Origin: Streptomyces longisporoflavus
GTDB lineage: Bacteria > Actinomycetota > Actinomycetes > Streptomycetales > Streptomycetaceae
Direction: 5' to 3'
DNA: 64,000 bases
NCBI RefSeq assembly: GCF_014649775.1
Contig: NZ_BMTR01000002.1
Coordinates: 62,001 to 126,000 of the forward strand
Both the position numbers and the translations under genes were made by a program. Position 1 is the first letter of the stretch. Each line of letters begins with the position of its first letter. The notes under the pieces are model-generated. The model had not been told where the DNA came from. It did not search any database and saw nothing but the letters and a program-made list of their open reading frames with translations. Below, piece by piece: positions 8,658 to 17,135 of this stretch.

Positions 8658-9365
8658 ATGTACCTGAGCTCCCACCCCCGGACGGCCGGCCGGCCGCGGA
8701 CGGCGTCCCGGCTGTGGCACGCGGCGCTCCTGGCCATCGTCACCGCCGCCCTGATCACCCAGATCGTGCTGGTGTGCACCGGTGGTGCCGATGCCAACTC
8801 CGCACGAGGGACGGACGACGCGGGCACCGCGACCAGACTCGTGCGTCTCTTCAGCTACTTCACCGTGCAGAGCAACCTGTTGGTGATGGTGTCCTCGCTG
8901 TCCCTGTTCCTGGCGCCGCAGCGGGACGGCAGGCTCTGGCGCGTACTGCGCCTGGACACGCTCCTCGGCATCGCCATCACCGGGCTCGTCTTCGCCGTGG
9001 TCCTCGCCCCCGACATCCACCTCACCGGCGCGGCCCTGTGGGTCACCATCGGCTTCCACTACATCGCACCACCCGCCACCCTCGTCGGCTGGCTGCTATT
9101 CGGCCCGCGCGACCGCATCGACCGGACCACCGTGGCCCGCTCATTCCTGTGGCCCGCCGCCTGGATCGGCTACACCCTGCTGCACGGGGCCGTCACCCAC
9201 TGGTATCCGTACCCGTTCCTGGATGCCGGGGAGCTGGGATATGCCGTCGCACTGCGCAACATCCTGTTCGTGCTGCTGATCGCCCTCGCCGCCGCGCTGG
9301 CCCTGGCTCGCTTGGACCGCGTCCTGACGCGCCGGGCAGCACACCGGGAGCGCCTGGCGCCCTGA
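8658..9365 (+). CDS. Pr6Pr family membrane protein
   Basis: 235 residues with six predicted helices. It matches the Pr6Pr family: FSYFTVQSNLLVMVSSL near residues 66-82, then HYIAPPATLVGWLLFGP near residues 134-150, and HGAVTHWYPYPFLDAGELGY in the loop before the last helix. The family has no firmly known function. A strong bidirectional terminator stem lies downstream, separating it from the cellulase genes. No operon partner is evident. Confidence 0.85.
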   Translation: MYLSSHPRTAGRPRTASRLWHAALLAIVTAALITQIVLVCTGGADANSARGTDDAGTATRLVRLFSYFTVQSNLLVMVSSLSLFLAPQRDGRLWRVLRLDTLLGIAITGLVFAVVLAPDIHLTGAALWVTIGFHYIAPPATLVGWLLFGPRDRIDRTTVARSFLWPAAWIGYTLLHGAVTHWYPYPFLDAGELGYAVALRNILFVLLIALAAALALARLDRVLTRRAAHRERLAP

Positions 9366-9411
9366 CCCTGCCACGGGCCGGTCGCCCTTCGGCCTGCCCG
9401 CAGACAGCTGT

Positions 9412-9451
9412 CCGCCGGGGCCCGGGAGCGTACGGCCCCGGGCCCCGGCGG
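9412..9451. terminator. Bidirectional terminator, 15-bp perfect stem
   Basis: CCGCCGGGGCCCGGG at 9412-9426 pairs perfectly with 9437-9451 across a 10-nt loop. It sits between the convergent ends of the Pr6Pr gene and the GH6 cellulase, so it can stop both. Confidence 0.8.
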
Positions 9452-9462
9452 AGTCAGTGTGC

Positions 9463-11190
9463 CTACAGCGCGGGGTAGGCGTTCTTCATGAGTTCCTGGA
9501 ACTGGGCGGAGAACCAGTGGCCGGAGACCGGCGCGTCGGGCAGCGCCCCGGACATGTTGTTGTTGTTGCGCGGATTACCGGTGTACGTCGGGTCGCACAT
9601 GCGGTCGAAGCCCTTGCCCTCGTCGTTGTCGATGGCCTTGCTCGAACCGTCGGACTCCCCCGGCGGCTTCATCCACACGTAGGCGTCGATCCCGGTGGCC
9701 GGGTTGGCCTGCGGCCGCTCGCCGAGGCCGGCTCCGGACTGGTTGCACCAGTTGCCGAGGTGGATGCGGCGGTCGTAGCGCCCGCCGTTCACGTACGTGT
9801 CGACGTCGGTGGTGGCACCGGGCCCGGCAGGCCTTGCGGTGCCGCCCCAGCCGTTGCGGGACGTGTCGATCAGCATGCCGAGGTTCTGGTCGAAGCCGAG
9901 CGAGACCAGCTTGGTACGCATGGCCTGGGCGTACGACAGCTCGTCGGTGTAGCGGTTCCAGTCGACCCACTTGGACTCGCGTACCGACTTGCCCGCGACG
10001 GAGTCGCCGATGGCGAAGTTGTTCTCCTTCAGTGCGCTGTAGTTGGCCGTGTTCACGATGAAGCCGTGAACGTCGGACAGCTTCGCGCCGTTGCCGGAGG
10101 CGGTCGTCTTGAACAGTTCGGCGGAGGGGCCGAAGTTGTCGTCCCAGCCGAGCCAGCCGTGGTGGCCCGCGTCGATGTAGTTGTAGACGTTGCCGATGTC
10201 ACCGAGCTTGTCGAGGGCGTAGGCGACGCCCTTCTGGTAGTTGCCGTTGGCCTTCATCACGTCGCAGTTGGGCGTGGCCGTGGGACGGCCGGAGACGTTG
10301 GTGATGAGGTTGGGCAGCGAGTCGATCTCGATCGTGGTGACGATGCGCAGGCCCGCGTACTTGGGCTCGGCGAGGATCGCGGCGATCGGGTTGATGTAGT
10401 CCGTCTTGTACTTGTCGATCTCCGTCGGGCCGAGTTCGCCGTTGGAGGCGAGGGCGGCGCAGTCGCGGCCCGGCAGGTTGTAGACGACGAGTTGGACGAC
10501 TTGTTCGCCGCTGCCCTTCTGGGCGAGGGCCGCGTCGAGGTGGTCGCGCAGGCCCATACCGTCGCCCACACCGTTGATGGCGGCGATGCGGTCGAGCCAG
10601 ACGCCGGTGGGCTGGTTGGCGATACGGGAGCCGCCGGGTTCGGCCTTGGCCTTCGCGGACCACTCCGGGTTCACGTACACCTTGGCGCCGGCGTACGGGT
10701 TGTCGACGCGGTCACCGGGCTCGGTCGGGTCCGTGGGATCGGTCGGGTCGGTGGGATCGGTGTCCTCGTTGCAGGTGACACCGTTCAGCTTGAAGGTGGC
10801 GGGCAGGGCGTTGCTGCCACTGTAGGTGGCGTTGAAGCCGAAGGAGGCGGAGGCGCCGGTGGCGAGCGCGCCGTTGTAGGAGGCGTTCTTGGCGGTGACG
10901 GCGGCGCCGGACTGGGAGAGGTCGGCGTTCCAGCCGTTGGTGACCTTCTGGTTGCCCGCGTAGGACCAGGTGAGGTTCCAGCTGTTCACCGCGGCGCCGT
11001 TATTGGTGACGGTGACGGCGGTGGTGAAGCCGCTGTCCCATTGGTTCTGCACCTTGTAGTCGACGGTGCAGGCGGCGGCCGCGGTCCCGGAGTCGGCAGG
11101 CAGCGCGGCGGCGGTGCCGACGCAGGCGGCGCCGGTGAGGGCGAGGGCGGTGAGCACGGCGGTACCGGCTCTCGATCTGATACGGCTCAT
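9463..11190 (-). CDS. Secreted GH6 cellulase (cellobiohydrolase type) with N-terminal CBM2
   Basis: 575 residues. It has a Sec signal peptide (residues 1 to about 39), a CBM2 cellulose-binding domain (about 40-140, starting ACTVDYKVQNQWDSGF and ending GVTCNE), a (DPT)n linker (about 143-155), then a GH6 catalytic domain. Catalytic-site motifs are DAGHHGWLGWDDN, GFIVNTANY and VWMKPPGESDG. Domain size and extended loops favour a non-reducing-end cellobiohydrolase (Cel6B-like) over a short endoglucanase. It lies 79 bp downstream of the GH5 gene on the same strand with no terminator seen, so the two are probably co-transcribed from the CebR-boxed promoter. Confidence 0.93.
   Translation of the reverse strand: MSRIRSRAGTAVLTALALTGAACVGTAAALPADSGTAAAACTVDYKVQNQWDSGFTTAVTVTNNGAAVNSWNLTWSYAGNQKVTNGWNADLSQSGAAVTAKNASYNGALATGASASFGFNATYSGSNALPATFKLNGVTCNEDTDPTDPTDPTDPTEPGDRVDNPYAGAKVYVNPEWSAKAKAEPGGSRIANQPTGVWLDRIAAINGVGDGMGLRDHLDAALAQKGSGEQVVQLVVYNLPGRDCAALASNGELGPTEIDKYKTDYINPIAAILAEPKYAGLRIVTTIEIDSLPNLITNVSGRPTATPNCDVMKANGNYQKGVAYALDKLGDIGNVYNYIDAGHHGWLGWDDNFGPSAELFKTTASGNGAKLSDVHGFIVNTANYSALKENNFAIGDSVAGKSVRESKWVDWNRYTDELSYAQAMRTKLVSLGFDQNLGMLIDTSRNGWGGTARPAGPGATTDVDTYVNGGRYDRRIHLGNWCNQSGAGLGERPQANPATGIDAYVWMKPPGESDGSSKAIDNDEGKGFDRMCDPTYTGNPRNNNNMSGALPDAPVSGHWFSAQFQELMKNAYPAL
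10729..10762. repeat. (DPT)n linker repeat in GH6 gene
   Basis: Tandem 9-bp-period sequence (ggatcggtcgggtc-type units) encoding DPTDPTDPTDPT between the CBM2 and the catalytic domain. A near-identical array is in the neighbouring GH5 gene. Confidence 0.7.
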
Positions 11191-11269
11191 GGTGTGCGGT
11201 GTCCCTTTCCTGAGGAGAGTTGAGTCGTGCGGTTCTCTGGAATGAGGTGGGTCGTGCGGTGCGGGGCGG

Positions 11270-12748
11270 TCATCCGTTCACGGCGCGCAGGTGATCGCGC
11301 AGGCCGATCCCGAACGCGGTCGGTGTGCCGTCGTACGAGCTGATCAGGGACGGTCCGGAGGAGCAGTCCCAGGTGTTCCAGGTCCAGCCGAGGTACGACT
11401 GCTTCCGGTCGTCGAACCACTTCATGACGCGGTCGACGAACCCGTGCGAGCAGGTGTTCTCGCCGATCTCCCCGGCCACCAGCGGCACTTGGGCCGCGAC
11501 GGGCCCGAGTGTGGAGTCCCAGCAGCTCTCGTTGGAGCAGGTGTTGAAGTTGTAGACGTGCCAGGCCGCGGCGAGATTGCCGGCCGGGTCGGAGGGACGA
11601 TGTGCGAGCCACTGACTGAGGTCGTTGGAGTAGGCCAGGCCCCCCGCGAGAATCACGTTCTTGGCGCCCGTGGCCCGCACCGAGTCGACGAGGTCCTGCA
11701 TTCCGGCGACTTCGTAGCCGATGCCGGGGCAGTTGCCGCCGTCCTTCCAGCAGGCCCACGCGTCGACGGTGCTGGAGGTGGCGCGGTCCGGATAGGGCTC
11801 GTTGAAGAGGTCGAAGACGACCGTCGGATCGTCCTTGTAGGTGTTCGCGACCGACGACCAGAAGCCGGGTGCGTACCGTGCGTCCGGCATCGGCTTCTGA
11901 CAGCTGGCGTGGACGTCGGTGCAGCCCGCCGAGTTCCCGGTGTACTGGCCGTACGACCAGTGCATCTCCAGGATCGGCGTCATGCCGTGGGCCTTGACCT
12001 TGGTGACCAACTCCTTGATGGCGGACTGGTAGTTGACGCCTGCGTACTCGGGCTTGATGTTGTCGAGACCGAGCCAGCACTCCTCGTTCAGCGGGATCCG
12101 GACGGCGTTGGCCTTCCAGTCGGCGATGGCGGCGACGGACGCGTCGTCGACCGGTCCGTCGAAGATGCCGTGGCCCTGGACACACATGAACTCGGCGCCG
12201 GAGCGGTTTACGCCGAGGATCCGGCGCGTGGCGCCGGAGGCGTCGACGAGCTTGTTGCCGGAGACCTTCAGGGCCGGGGCCTCGCCTTCGCCCGGATCCG
12301 TCGGATCGGTCGGGTCCGTCGGATCGGTGTCGTCCGTGTTGCAGGCCGCGCCGTTCAGTTTGAAGGCCGTCGGCACGGTGTTGGCGCCCGACCGCGATCC
12401 GATGAACCCGGCCGAGACGCTGCCACCGGCGGGCAGCGCACCGTTCCATGACTCGTTGGTCGCAGACACGGCCGTCCCGGACTGGGACCACTTCGCGGCC
12501 CAGCCCTGAGTGACCTTCTGACCGTCGGCGAAGGCGAAGGACAGGCTCCAACTGTCCTTGGCCGCACCGTTGTTGGTGACCTTCACCGCGGCCTGGAAGC
12601 CGCCGTCCCACTGCCCGGTGACGGAGTACTCCACCGAGCAGGCGGGGGCAGCCGCGGACGCGGCGTCGGTCAGGGGGACGAACGTGGCCGCCGAGACGGC
12701 GCACGCGAGCAAGGTTGCCTTCAATGCATGACGCGGGGGGTGGCGCAT
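11270..12748 (-). CDS. Secreted GH5 endoglucanase with N-terminal CBM2
   Basis: 492 residues. It has a signal peptide (MRHPPRHALKATLLACAVSA, cleavage after ASAAA), a CBM2 (about 34-135, ACSVEYSVTGQWDGGF to NGAACNTD), a DPT linker, then a GH5 (beta/alpha)8 barrel. The acid/base glutamate is in VFDLFNEPYPD and the nucleophile glutamate in LVAGEIGENTCSHG. It hydrolyses internal beta-1,4 bonds of cellulose. The ATG was chosen over an upstream in-frame codon because it starts the signal peptide and follows AGGGAG. It is first gene of a probable GH5-GH6 operon, divergent from GH48. The inverse box at 12803-12816 lies about 55 bp upstream. Confidence 0.93.
   Translation of the reverse strand: MRHPPRHALKATLLACAVSAATFVPLTDAASAAAPACSVEYSVTGQWDGGFQAAVKVTNNGAAKDSWSLSFAFADGQKVTQGWAAKWSQSGTAVSATNESWNGALPAGGSVSAGFIGSRSGANTVPTAFKLNGAACNTDDTDPTDPTDPTDPGEGEAPALKVSGNKLVDASGATRRILGVNRSGAEFMCVQGHGIFDGPVDDASVAAIADWKANAVRIPLNEECWLGLDNIKPEYAGVNYQSAIKELVTKVKAHGMTPILEMHWSYGQYTGNSAGCTDVHASCQKPMPDARYAPGFWSSVANTYKDDPTVVFDLFNEPYPDRATSSTVDAWACWKDGGNCPGIGYEVAGMQDLVDSVRATGAKNVILAGGLAYSNDLSQWLAHRPSDPAGNLAAAWHVYNFNTCSNESCWDSTLGPVAAQVPLVAGEIGENTCSHGFVDRVMKWFDDRKQSYLGWTWNTWDCSSGPSLISSYDGTPTAFGIGLRDHLRAVNG
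12296..12331. repeat. (DPT)n linker repeat in GH5 gene
   Basis: Tandem 9-bp-period sequence encoding DPTDPTDPTDP between CBM2 and catalytic domain, almost the same as the array in the GH6 gene. This suggests exchange or a common origin of the CBM2-linker cassette. Confidence 0.7.
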
Positions 12749-12802
12749 GAGCGACTCCCTGCAGCTCGGGCGCGACCGGCACACGGCCGGCGCGTCGACT
12801 GA

Positions 12803-12816
12803 TGGAACCGCTCCCA
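12803..12816. promoter_or_regulatory. CebR-like box upstream of GH5
   Basis: TGGAACCGCTCCCA matches 12 of 14 positions of the streptomycete CebR operator TGGGAGCGCTCCCA. CebR is a LacI-family repressor released by cellobiose or cellotriose. The site is 55 bp upstream of the GH5 start. Confidence 0.75.
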
Positions 12817-12883
12817 CTGGTTGCTGGTGGACTGTAGAGAAGGAACTGCCGTCAAGCAACAGAGGAGTTCCGAATTTTCTGTT

Positions 12884-12899
12884 GTCGAATTAATTCGAC
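12884..12899. promoter_or_regulatory. 16-bp perfect AT-rich palindrome
   Basis: GTCGAATTAATTCGAC is a perfect palindrome of 16 bp, unusually AT-rich for this DNA. It lies midway between the two CebR-like boxes in the GH5/GH48 gap. It may be a second operator; no regulator is assigned. Confidence 0.5.
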
Positions 12900-12940
12900 T
12901 CTTCAAGCCTCTTGACCCTCATTTCCCTCGTACCCATCCT

Positions 12941-12954
12941 TGGGAGCGCTCCCA
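12941..12954. promoter_or_regulatory. Perfect CebR box upstream of GH48
   Basis: TGGGAGCGCTCCCA, the exact 14-bp palindrome recognised by CebR, lies 74 bp before the GH48 start. A TTGACC -35-like hexamer is at 12912-12917, so the box would overlap or follow the transcription start. Confidence 0.88.
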
Positions 12955-13027
12955 CTGGTTCACAGGTTGTGACGCCCACATCACGACTCCACCCCTCGCT
13001 CCCTGAATCACAAGGAGGAACCAGGGC

Positions 13028-15931
13028 ATGCCACAAAGACGGGCCCGGCGGCTGTGGACCGCTGTCGCGGCCACCCTGGCACTACCGCTCGCCACACTCA
13101 CCGCGCTGCCAACCACCGCCGAAGCGGCGGCAGTTGAATGCAGCGTCGACTACAAGACCAACGACTGGGGCTCCGGCTTCACCGCCGATCTGACGATCAC
13201 CAATCGCGGCAGCGCGGCGATCGACGGCTGGACCCTCACCTACGACTACGGCGGCAATCAGAAACTCGCCAACGGCTGGAACGCGACCTGGTCGCAGTCC
13301 GGTAAATCGATCACCGCGAAAAGCCTCTCGTACAACGCGAAGATCGCGCCCGGCGCCGCCGCCACGGCAGGCGCGCAATTCACCTACAGTGGCGCGAATT
13401 CAGCGCCCACCGATTTCGCCGTCAACGGAACGACGTGCGCGGGCGCCCATCAGCCGCCGATCACGGTGCTCACCAGCCCGAAGGCCGGCGCGGTCTATTC
13501 GGCGGGCGACGCCGTCCCGCTCGCCGCCACCGCCGCGGCCGCCGACGGGGCGAGCATCGACAAGGTCGAGTTCTACGACGACACGACCCTGCTCGGCACG
13601 GACACCACAGCGCCGTACACCCTGGACGCGGACGCCCTGGCGGCCGGAACGCACTCCCTGTACGCGAAGGCCCACGACAGCCAGGGCGCGTCCGGCGAGT
13701 CGACACCGGTCGGCATCACGGTCGCGGCGGGTCCCGCCCTGGTCGCCTCACCGTCCCAACTCGGCATACAGCAGAGCAAGTCGGGCACCTTCGACGTGAA
13801 GCTGTCGACGCGGCCGGCGTCCGACGTCTCGGTCTCGGTGGCCCGCACGAGCGGCAATTCCGGCCTGTCCGTCTCCTCCGGCGCGAACCTGACCTTCACG
13901 CCGTCGAACTGGAACACGGCGCAGAAGGTGACGATCGCCGCCGACGCCTCCGGCACGGGCGCGGCCACCTTCACCGTGACGGCTCCCGGTCACACCAAGG
14001 CCACGGTCACGGCCACGCAGCTCGCCGCGTCCAAGACGTACGACGCGCGCTTCCTCGACCTCTACGGGAAGATCACCAACCCGGCGAACGGCTACTTCTC
14101 GCCGGAGGGCGTCCCCTACCACTCGGTCGAGACGCTGATCGTCGAGGCGCCGGACCACGGCCACCAGACGACGTCGGAGGCCTACAGCTACCTGCTGTGG
14201 CTCCAGGCGATGTACGGCAAGGTCAGCGGCGACTGGTCGAAGTTCAACGGGGCGTGGGAAATCATGGAGAAGTACATGATCCCCACCCACGCGGACCAGC
14301 CGACGAACTCCTCCTACAACGCCTCGAAGCCCGCCACCTACGCACCCGAGCACGACCTGCCTTCCCAGTACCCGGCCAAGCTCGACCCCTCGGTCTCCGT
14401 CGGCAGCGACCCGATCGCGGCGGAGCTGAAGAGCGCGTACGGCACGGACGACATCTACGGCATGCACTGGTTGCAGGACGTGGACAACGTCTACGGCTAC
14501 GGCAACGAACCCGGCAAGTGCGAGGCGGGCCCGACGGCCACCGGCCCCTCCTACATCAACACCTTCCAGCGCGGAGCGCAGGAGTCGGTGTGGGAGACGG
14601 TGCCACAGCCGACCTGCGACGCCTTCAAGTACGGCGGCAAGAACGGGTACTTGGACCTGTTCACCGGTGACTCCTCCTACGCCAAGCAGTGGAAGTTCAC
14701 CAACGCCCCGGACGCCGACGCCCGTGCGGTGCAGGCCGCCTACTGGGCCAACCTGTGGGCCAAGCAGCAGGGCAAGGGTTCCGACATCTCGGCGACCGTC
14801 GGCAAGGCCGCCAAGATGGGCGACTATCTGCGGTACTCGATGTACGACAAGTACTTCAAGAAGGTCGGCAACTGCACCGGGCCGACGGCCTGCCCGGCCG
14901 GCACCGGCAAGGACGCCTCGCACTATCTGATGTCCTGGTACTACGCCTGGGGCGGCGCGACGGACACCTCCGCGGGCTGGTCCTGGCGCATCGGTTCGAG
15001 CCACACCCACGGCGGCTACCAGAACCCGCTCGCCGCGTACGCACTCTCCTCGGCCGCCGACCTGAAGCCCAAGTCGGCGACGGGACAGGCGGACTGGGCC
15101 AAATCGCTCGACCGGCAGCTGGAGTTCTACCGCTGGCTGCAGTCGGACGAGGGCGCCATCGCCGGCGGCGCGACGAACAGCTGGGGCGGCAGTTACGGCA
15201 CCCCGCCGTCCGGCACGCCGACGTTCTACGGCATGTACTACGAAGAGGCGCCGGTCTACCACGACCCGCCGTCGAACCAGTGGTTCGGCTTCCAGGCGTG
15301 GTCGATGGAGCGCGTCGCCGAGTACTACCAGCAGTCGGGCGACGCCGACGCGAAGGCGGTCCTGGACAAGTGGGTGGACTGGGCCCTGTCCGAGACGACC
15401 GTCAACCCCGACGGCACGTTCCGGATCCCCTCGACGCTCAAGTGGTCGGGCAAGCCCGACACCTGGAACGCGTCGAATCCCGGTGCCAACTCGGGACTGC
15501 ACGTCACGGTCGCCGACTACACGAACGACGTCGGTGTCGCGGCGGCGTACGCCAAGACCCTGACCTACTACGCCGCCAAGTCCGGCGACGAGAAGGCGAA
15601 GACGACGGCGAAGGCGCTGCTCGACGGCATGTGGGAGCACAACCAGGACGCCCTCGGCATCGCCGTGCCCGAGACCAGGGCCGACTACAGCCGATTCGAC
15701 GACCCGGTGTACGTGCCGAGCGGCTGGACGGGCACGATGCCGAACGGCGACAAGATCGACTCCTCGTCCACCTTCTCCTCGCTGCGCTCCTTCTACAAGG
15801 ACGACCCCAACTGGTCGAAGGTCGAGGCCTATCTGGCGGGCGGCGCGGCACCGACGTTCACGTACCACCGATTCTGGGCCCAGGCGGACATCGCGCTCGC
15901 CATGGGTTCGTACGCGGAGTTGCTCGAGTGA
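13028..15931 (+). CDS. Secreted GH48 exocellulase with N-terminal CBM2 and two beta-sandwich modules
   Basis: 967 residues. A signal peptide (1 to about 34, cleavage after AEAAA) leads a CBM2 (about 36-138, [16 protein letters not shown] to NGTTCAG). Next is an Ig-like module (about 142-236, [20 protein letters not shown] onward) and a second Ig/FN3-like module (about 238-335), then the roughly 630-residue GH48 domain from [20 protein letters not shown] to the end. GH48 enzymes are processive reducing-end cellobiohydrolases and the key partner of GH6 exocellulases. GGAGG lies 9 nt before the ATG. It is divergent from GH5-GH6 with a perfect CebR box upstream, so cellobiose induction is expected. 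A strong terminator follows. Confidence 0.94.
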   Translation: MPQRRARRLWTAVAATLALPLATLTALPTTAEAAAVECSVDYKTNDWGSGFTADLTITNRGSAAIDGWTLTYDYGGNQKLANGWNATWSQSGKSITAKSLSYNAKIAPGAAATAGAQFTYSGANSAPTDFAVNGTTCAGAHQPPITVLTSPKAGAVYSAGDAVPLAATAAAADGASIDKVEFYDDTTLLGTDTTAPYTLDADALAAGTHSLYAKAHDSQGASGESTPVGITVAAGPALVASPSQLGIQQSKSGTFDVKLSTRPASDVSVSVARTSGNSGLSVSSGANLTFTPSNWNTAQKVTIAADASGTGAATFTVTAPGHTKATVTATQLAASKTYDARFLDLYGKITNPANGYFSPEGVPYHSVETLIVEAPDHGHQTTSEAYSYLLWLQAMYGKVSGDWSKFNGAWEIMEKYMIPTHADQPTNSSYNASKPATYAPEHDLPSQYPAKLDPSVSVGSDPIAAELKSAYGTDDIYGMHWLQDVDNVYGYGNEPGKCEAGPTATGPSYINTFQRGAQESVWETVPQPTCDAFKYGGKNGYLDLFTGDSSYAKQWKFTNAPDADARAVQAAYWANLWAKQQGKGSDISATVGKAAKMGDYLRYSMYDKYFKKVGNCTGPTACPAGTGKDASHYLMSWYYAWGGATDTSAGWSWRIGSSHTHGGYQNPLAAYALSSAADLKPKSATGQADWAKSLDRQLEFYRWLQSDEGAIAGGATNSWGGSYGTPPSGTPTFYGMYYEEAPVYHDPPSNQWFGFQAWSMERVAEYYQQSGDADAKAVLDKWVDWALSETTVNPDGTFRIPSTLKWSGKPDTWNASNPGANSGLHVTVADYTNDVGVAAAYAKTLTYYAAKSGDEKAKTTAKALLDGMWEHNQDALGIAVPETRADYSRFDDPVYVPSGWTGTMPNGDKIDSSSTFSSLRSFYKDDPNWSKVEAYLAGGAAPTFTYHRFWAQADIALAMGSYAELLE

Positions 15932-15961
15932 CGCCCCGCTGACGGCGGCTCCGTGTACACC

Positions 15962-15999
15962 GGGCCGGGCGGGCCCCCTCCCCGGGGCCCGCCCGGCCC
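15962..15999 (+). terminator. Terminator after GH48, 16-bp perfect stem
   Basis: GGGCCGGGCGGGCCCC (15962-15977) pairs perfectly with 15984-15999 across a 6-nt loop, 30 bp past the GH48 stop. Confidence 0.85.
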
Positions 16000-16016
16000 T
16001 CATTGCCTCTCTGACT

Positions 16017-16055
16017 GATCGGTGTACGGTGGAAGGTGTAAACCGATCGGTATAC
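16017..16055. promoter_or_regulatory. Candidate TetR-type operator upstream of the oxidoreductase
   Basis: GATCGGTGTAC (16017-16027) and CCGATCGGTATAC (16043-16055) are near-copies. The second contains the perfect palindrome ACCGATCGGT (16042-16051). This shape is common for TetR repressors controlling oxidoreductases. No TetR gene adjoins. Confidence 0.5.
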
Positions 16056-16074
16056 CCGCAGGGAGGTTCAAGCG

Positions 16075-17133
16075 ATGAATGCGCCCCAGTCCACCCAGTT
16101 CATGCGAGCGGTGCGGATCACCGGACACGGAGGACCGGAGGTGCTTGAGCCGGCGGATGTCGCCGTCCCCGCCCTCCGGGCGGACGAGGTGCTGGTCCAG
16201 GTCAGCTCGGTGGCACTGAACAACACCGACCTGTGGACCCGGGAGGGCGCCTACGGCCGGCCCGGGAATCCCGGGGCGACGTCGGGCTGGCGCGGCCCGA
16301 TCGACTTCCCGCGCATCCAGGGCGCCGACGTGGCCGGCCGGGTCGTGGCCGTCGGGGACGCAGTGGAGGACAGCCTCGTCGGGCGCCGCGTGGTCGTCGA
16401 CCCCGCTATCTACGACAGCGAGGGGCCGGACGCCAACCCGGTGGGCCTGATGGGAAGCGAACGCGACGGCGGGTACGCCGAGTACGTGACGGCGTCGGCG
16501 AAGCGCGTACACGACGTAACGGAATCTCCGCTCACGGACGACCAGCTCGCGGCCTTGCCGACCGCTTACGGCACGGCGCTGGGCATGATCGAGCGAGGCA
16601 GGCTCGGGAAGGGCGAAACCGCCCTGGTCTCGGGAGCGTCCGGCGGCGTCGGAATCGCGCTGGTGCAGATCGCCCGCGCACGCGGGGCAAGGGTGATCGC
16701 CATCAGCAGCGGACCCAAGATGGACGCGGTGCGCGCAGCAGGAGCGCACGAGGTCATCGACCGCGCGGGAGACGTCGCCGAGCAGATCCGCGCCGCCGCC
16801 CCGGAAGGCATCGACGTCGCACTCGACGTCGTGGCCGGCGAGTTGGTGAGCGCAGGGCTGCCGCTGCTGCGCGAAGGGGGCCGGTGGGTCATCGCCGGCG
16901 CACTCGGCGGATACGACGTGGCCTTCGACGTGCGCCGTCTCTACCTGCACAACGCTCAGGTCATCGGGTCGGCCATGCACACACCCACACACTTCGAGCT
17001 GCTCATGGACCTGGCCCGTCGGGCCGAGGTCGACCCCGTCATCGCCGCCACCTTCCCCCTGGAACAGGCCGCCCGGGCGCAGGAGGAACTCGCCCGCAGG
17101 GGGCACGTGGGGAAGATCGTCATGCACCCCTGA
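16075..17133 (+). CDS. Zinc-type alcohol dehydrogenase-like / quinone oxidoreductase (MDR family)
   Basis: 352 residues of the medium-chain dehydrogenase/reductase superfamily. The N-terminal GroES-like domain contains VALNNTDLWTREGAYG and IQGADVAGRVVAVGD. The Rossmann domain has TALVSGASGGVGIALVQIA near residues 182-200 (GxxGxxG-type NADPH loop). It lacks the zinc cysteines of true alcohol dehydrogenases, so it most likely reduces quinones or enones with NADPH. GGGAGG lies 8 nt before the ATG. A later in-frame ATG (MRAVRI) is possible. The gene ends 3 bp from the convergent MreB-like gene. The repeated GATCGGT sites upstream suggest TetR control. Confidence 0.85.
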   Translation: MNAPQSTQFMRAVRITGHGGPEVLEPADVAVPALRADEVLVQVSSVALNNTDLWTREGAYGRPGNPGATSGWRGPIDFPRIQGADVAGRVVAVGDAVEDSLVGRRVVVDPAIYDSEGPDANPVGLMGSERDGGYAEYVTASAKRVHDVTESPLTDDQLAALPTAYGTALGMIERGRLGKGETALVSGASGGVGIALVQIARARGARVIAISSGPKMDAVRAAGAHEVIDRAGDVAEQIRAAAPEGIDVALDVVAGELVSAGLPLLREGGRWVIAGALGGYDVAFDVRRLYLHNAQVIGSAMHTPTHFELLMDLARRAEVDPVIAATFPLEQAARAQEELARRGHVGKIVMHP

Positions 17134-17135
17134 GT

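Noticed and set aside
9412..9451. Long GC-rich hairpins as attachment or recombination sites
   Set aside because: Each of the strong hairpins (9412, 15962, 23635, 32368, 38291) sits just after a stop codon or between convergent genes, as expected for terminators. No integrase or duplicated flank is present.
9457..11223. 588-codon plus-strand frame opposite GH6
   Set aside because: Val/Gly-rich mirror of GH6 codons. The minus-strand protein has a signal peptide, CBM2 and catalytic motifs.
10729..12331. CRISPR-like array from linker repeats
   Set aside because: The repeats are short, lack spacers and encode (DPT) linkers in frame.
13748..16003. 751-codon frame antisense to GH48
   Set aside because: Shadow of the GH48 coding frame without any recognisable domain.
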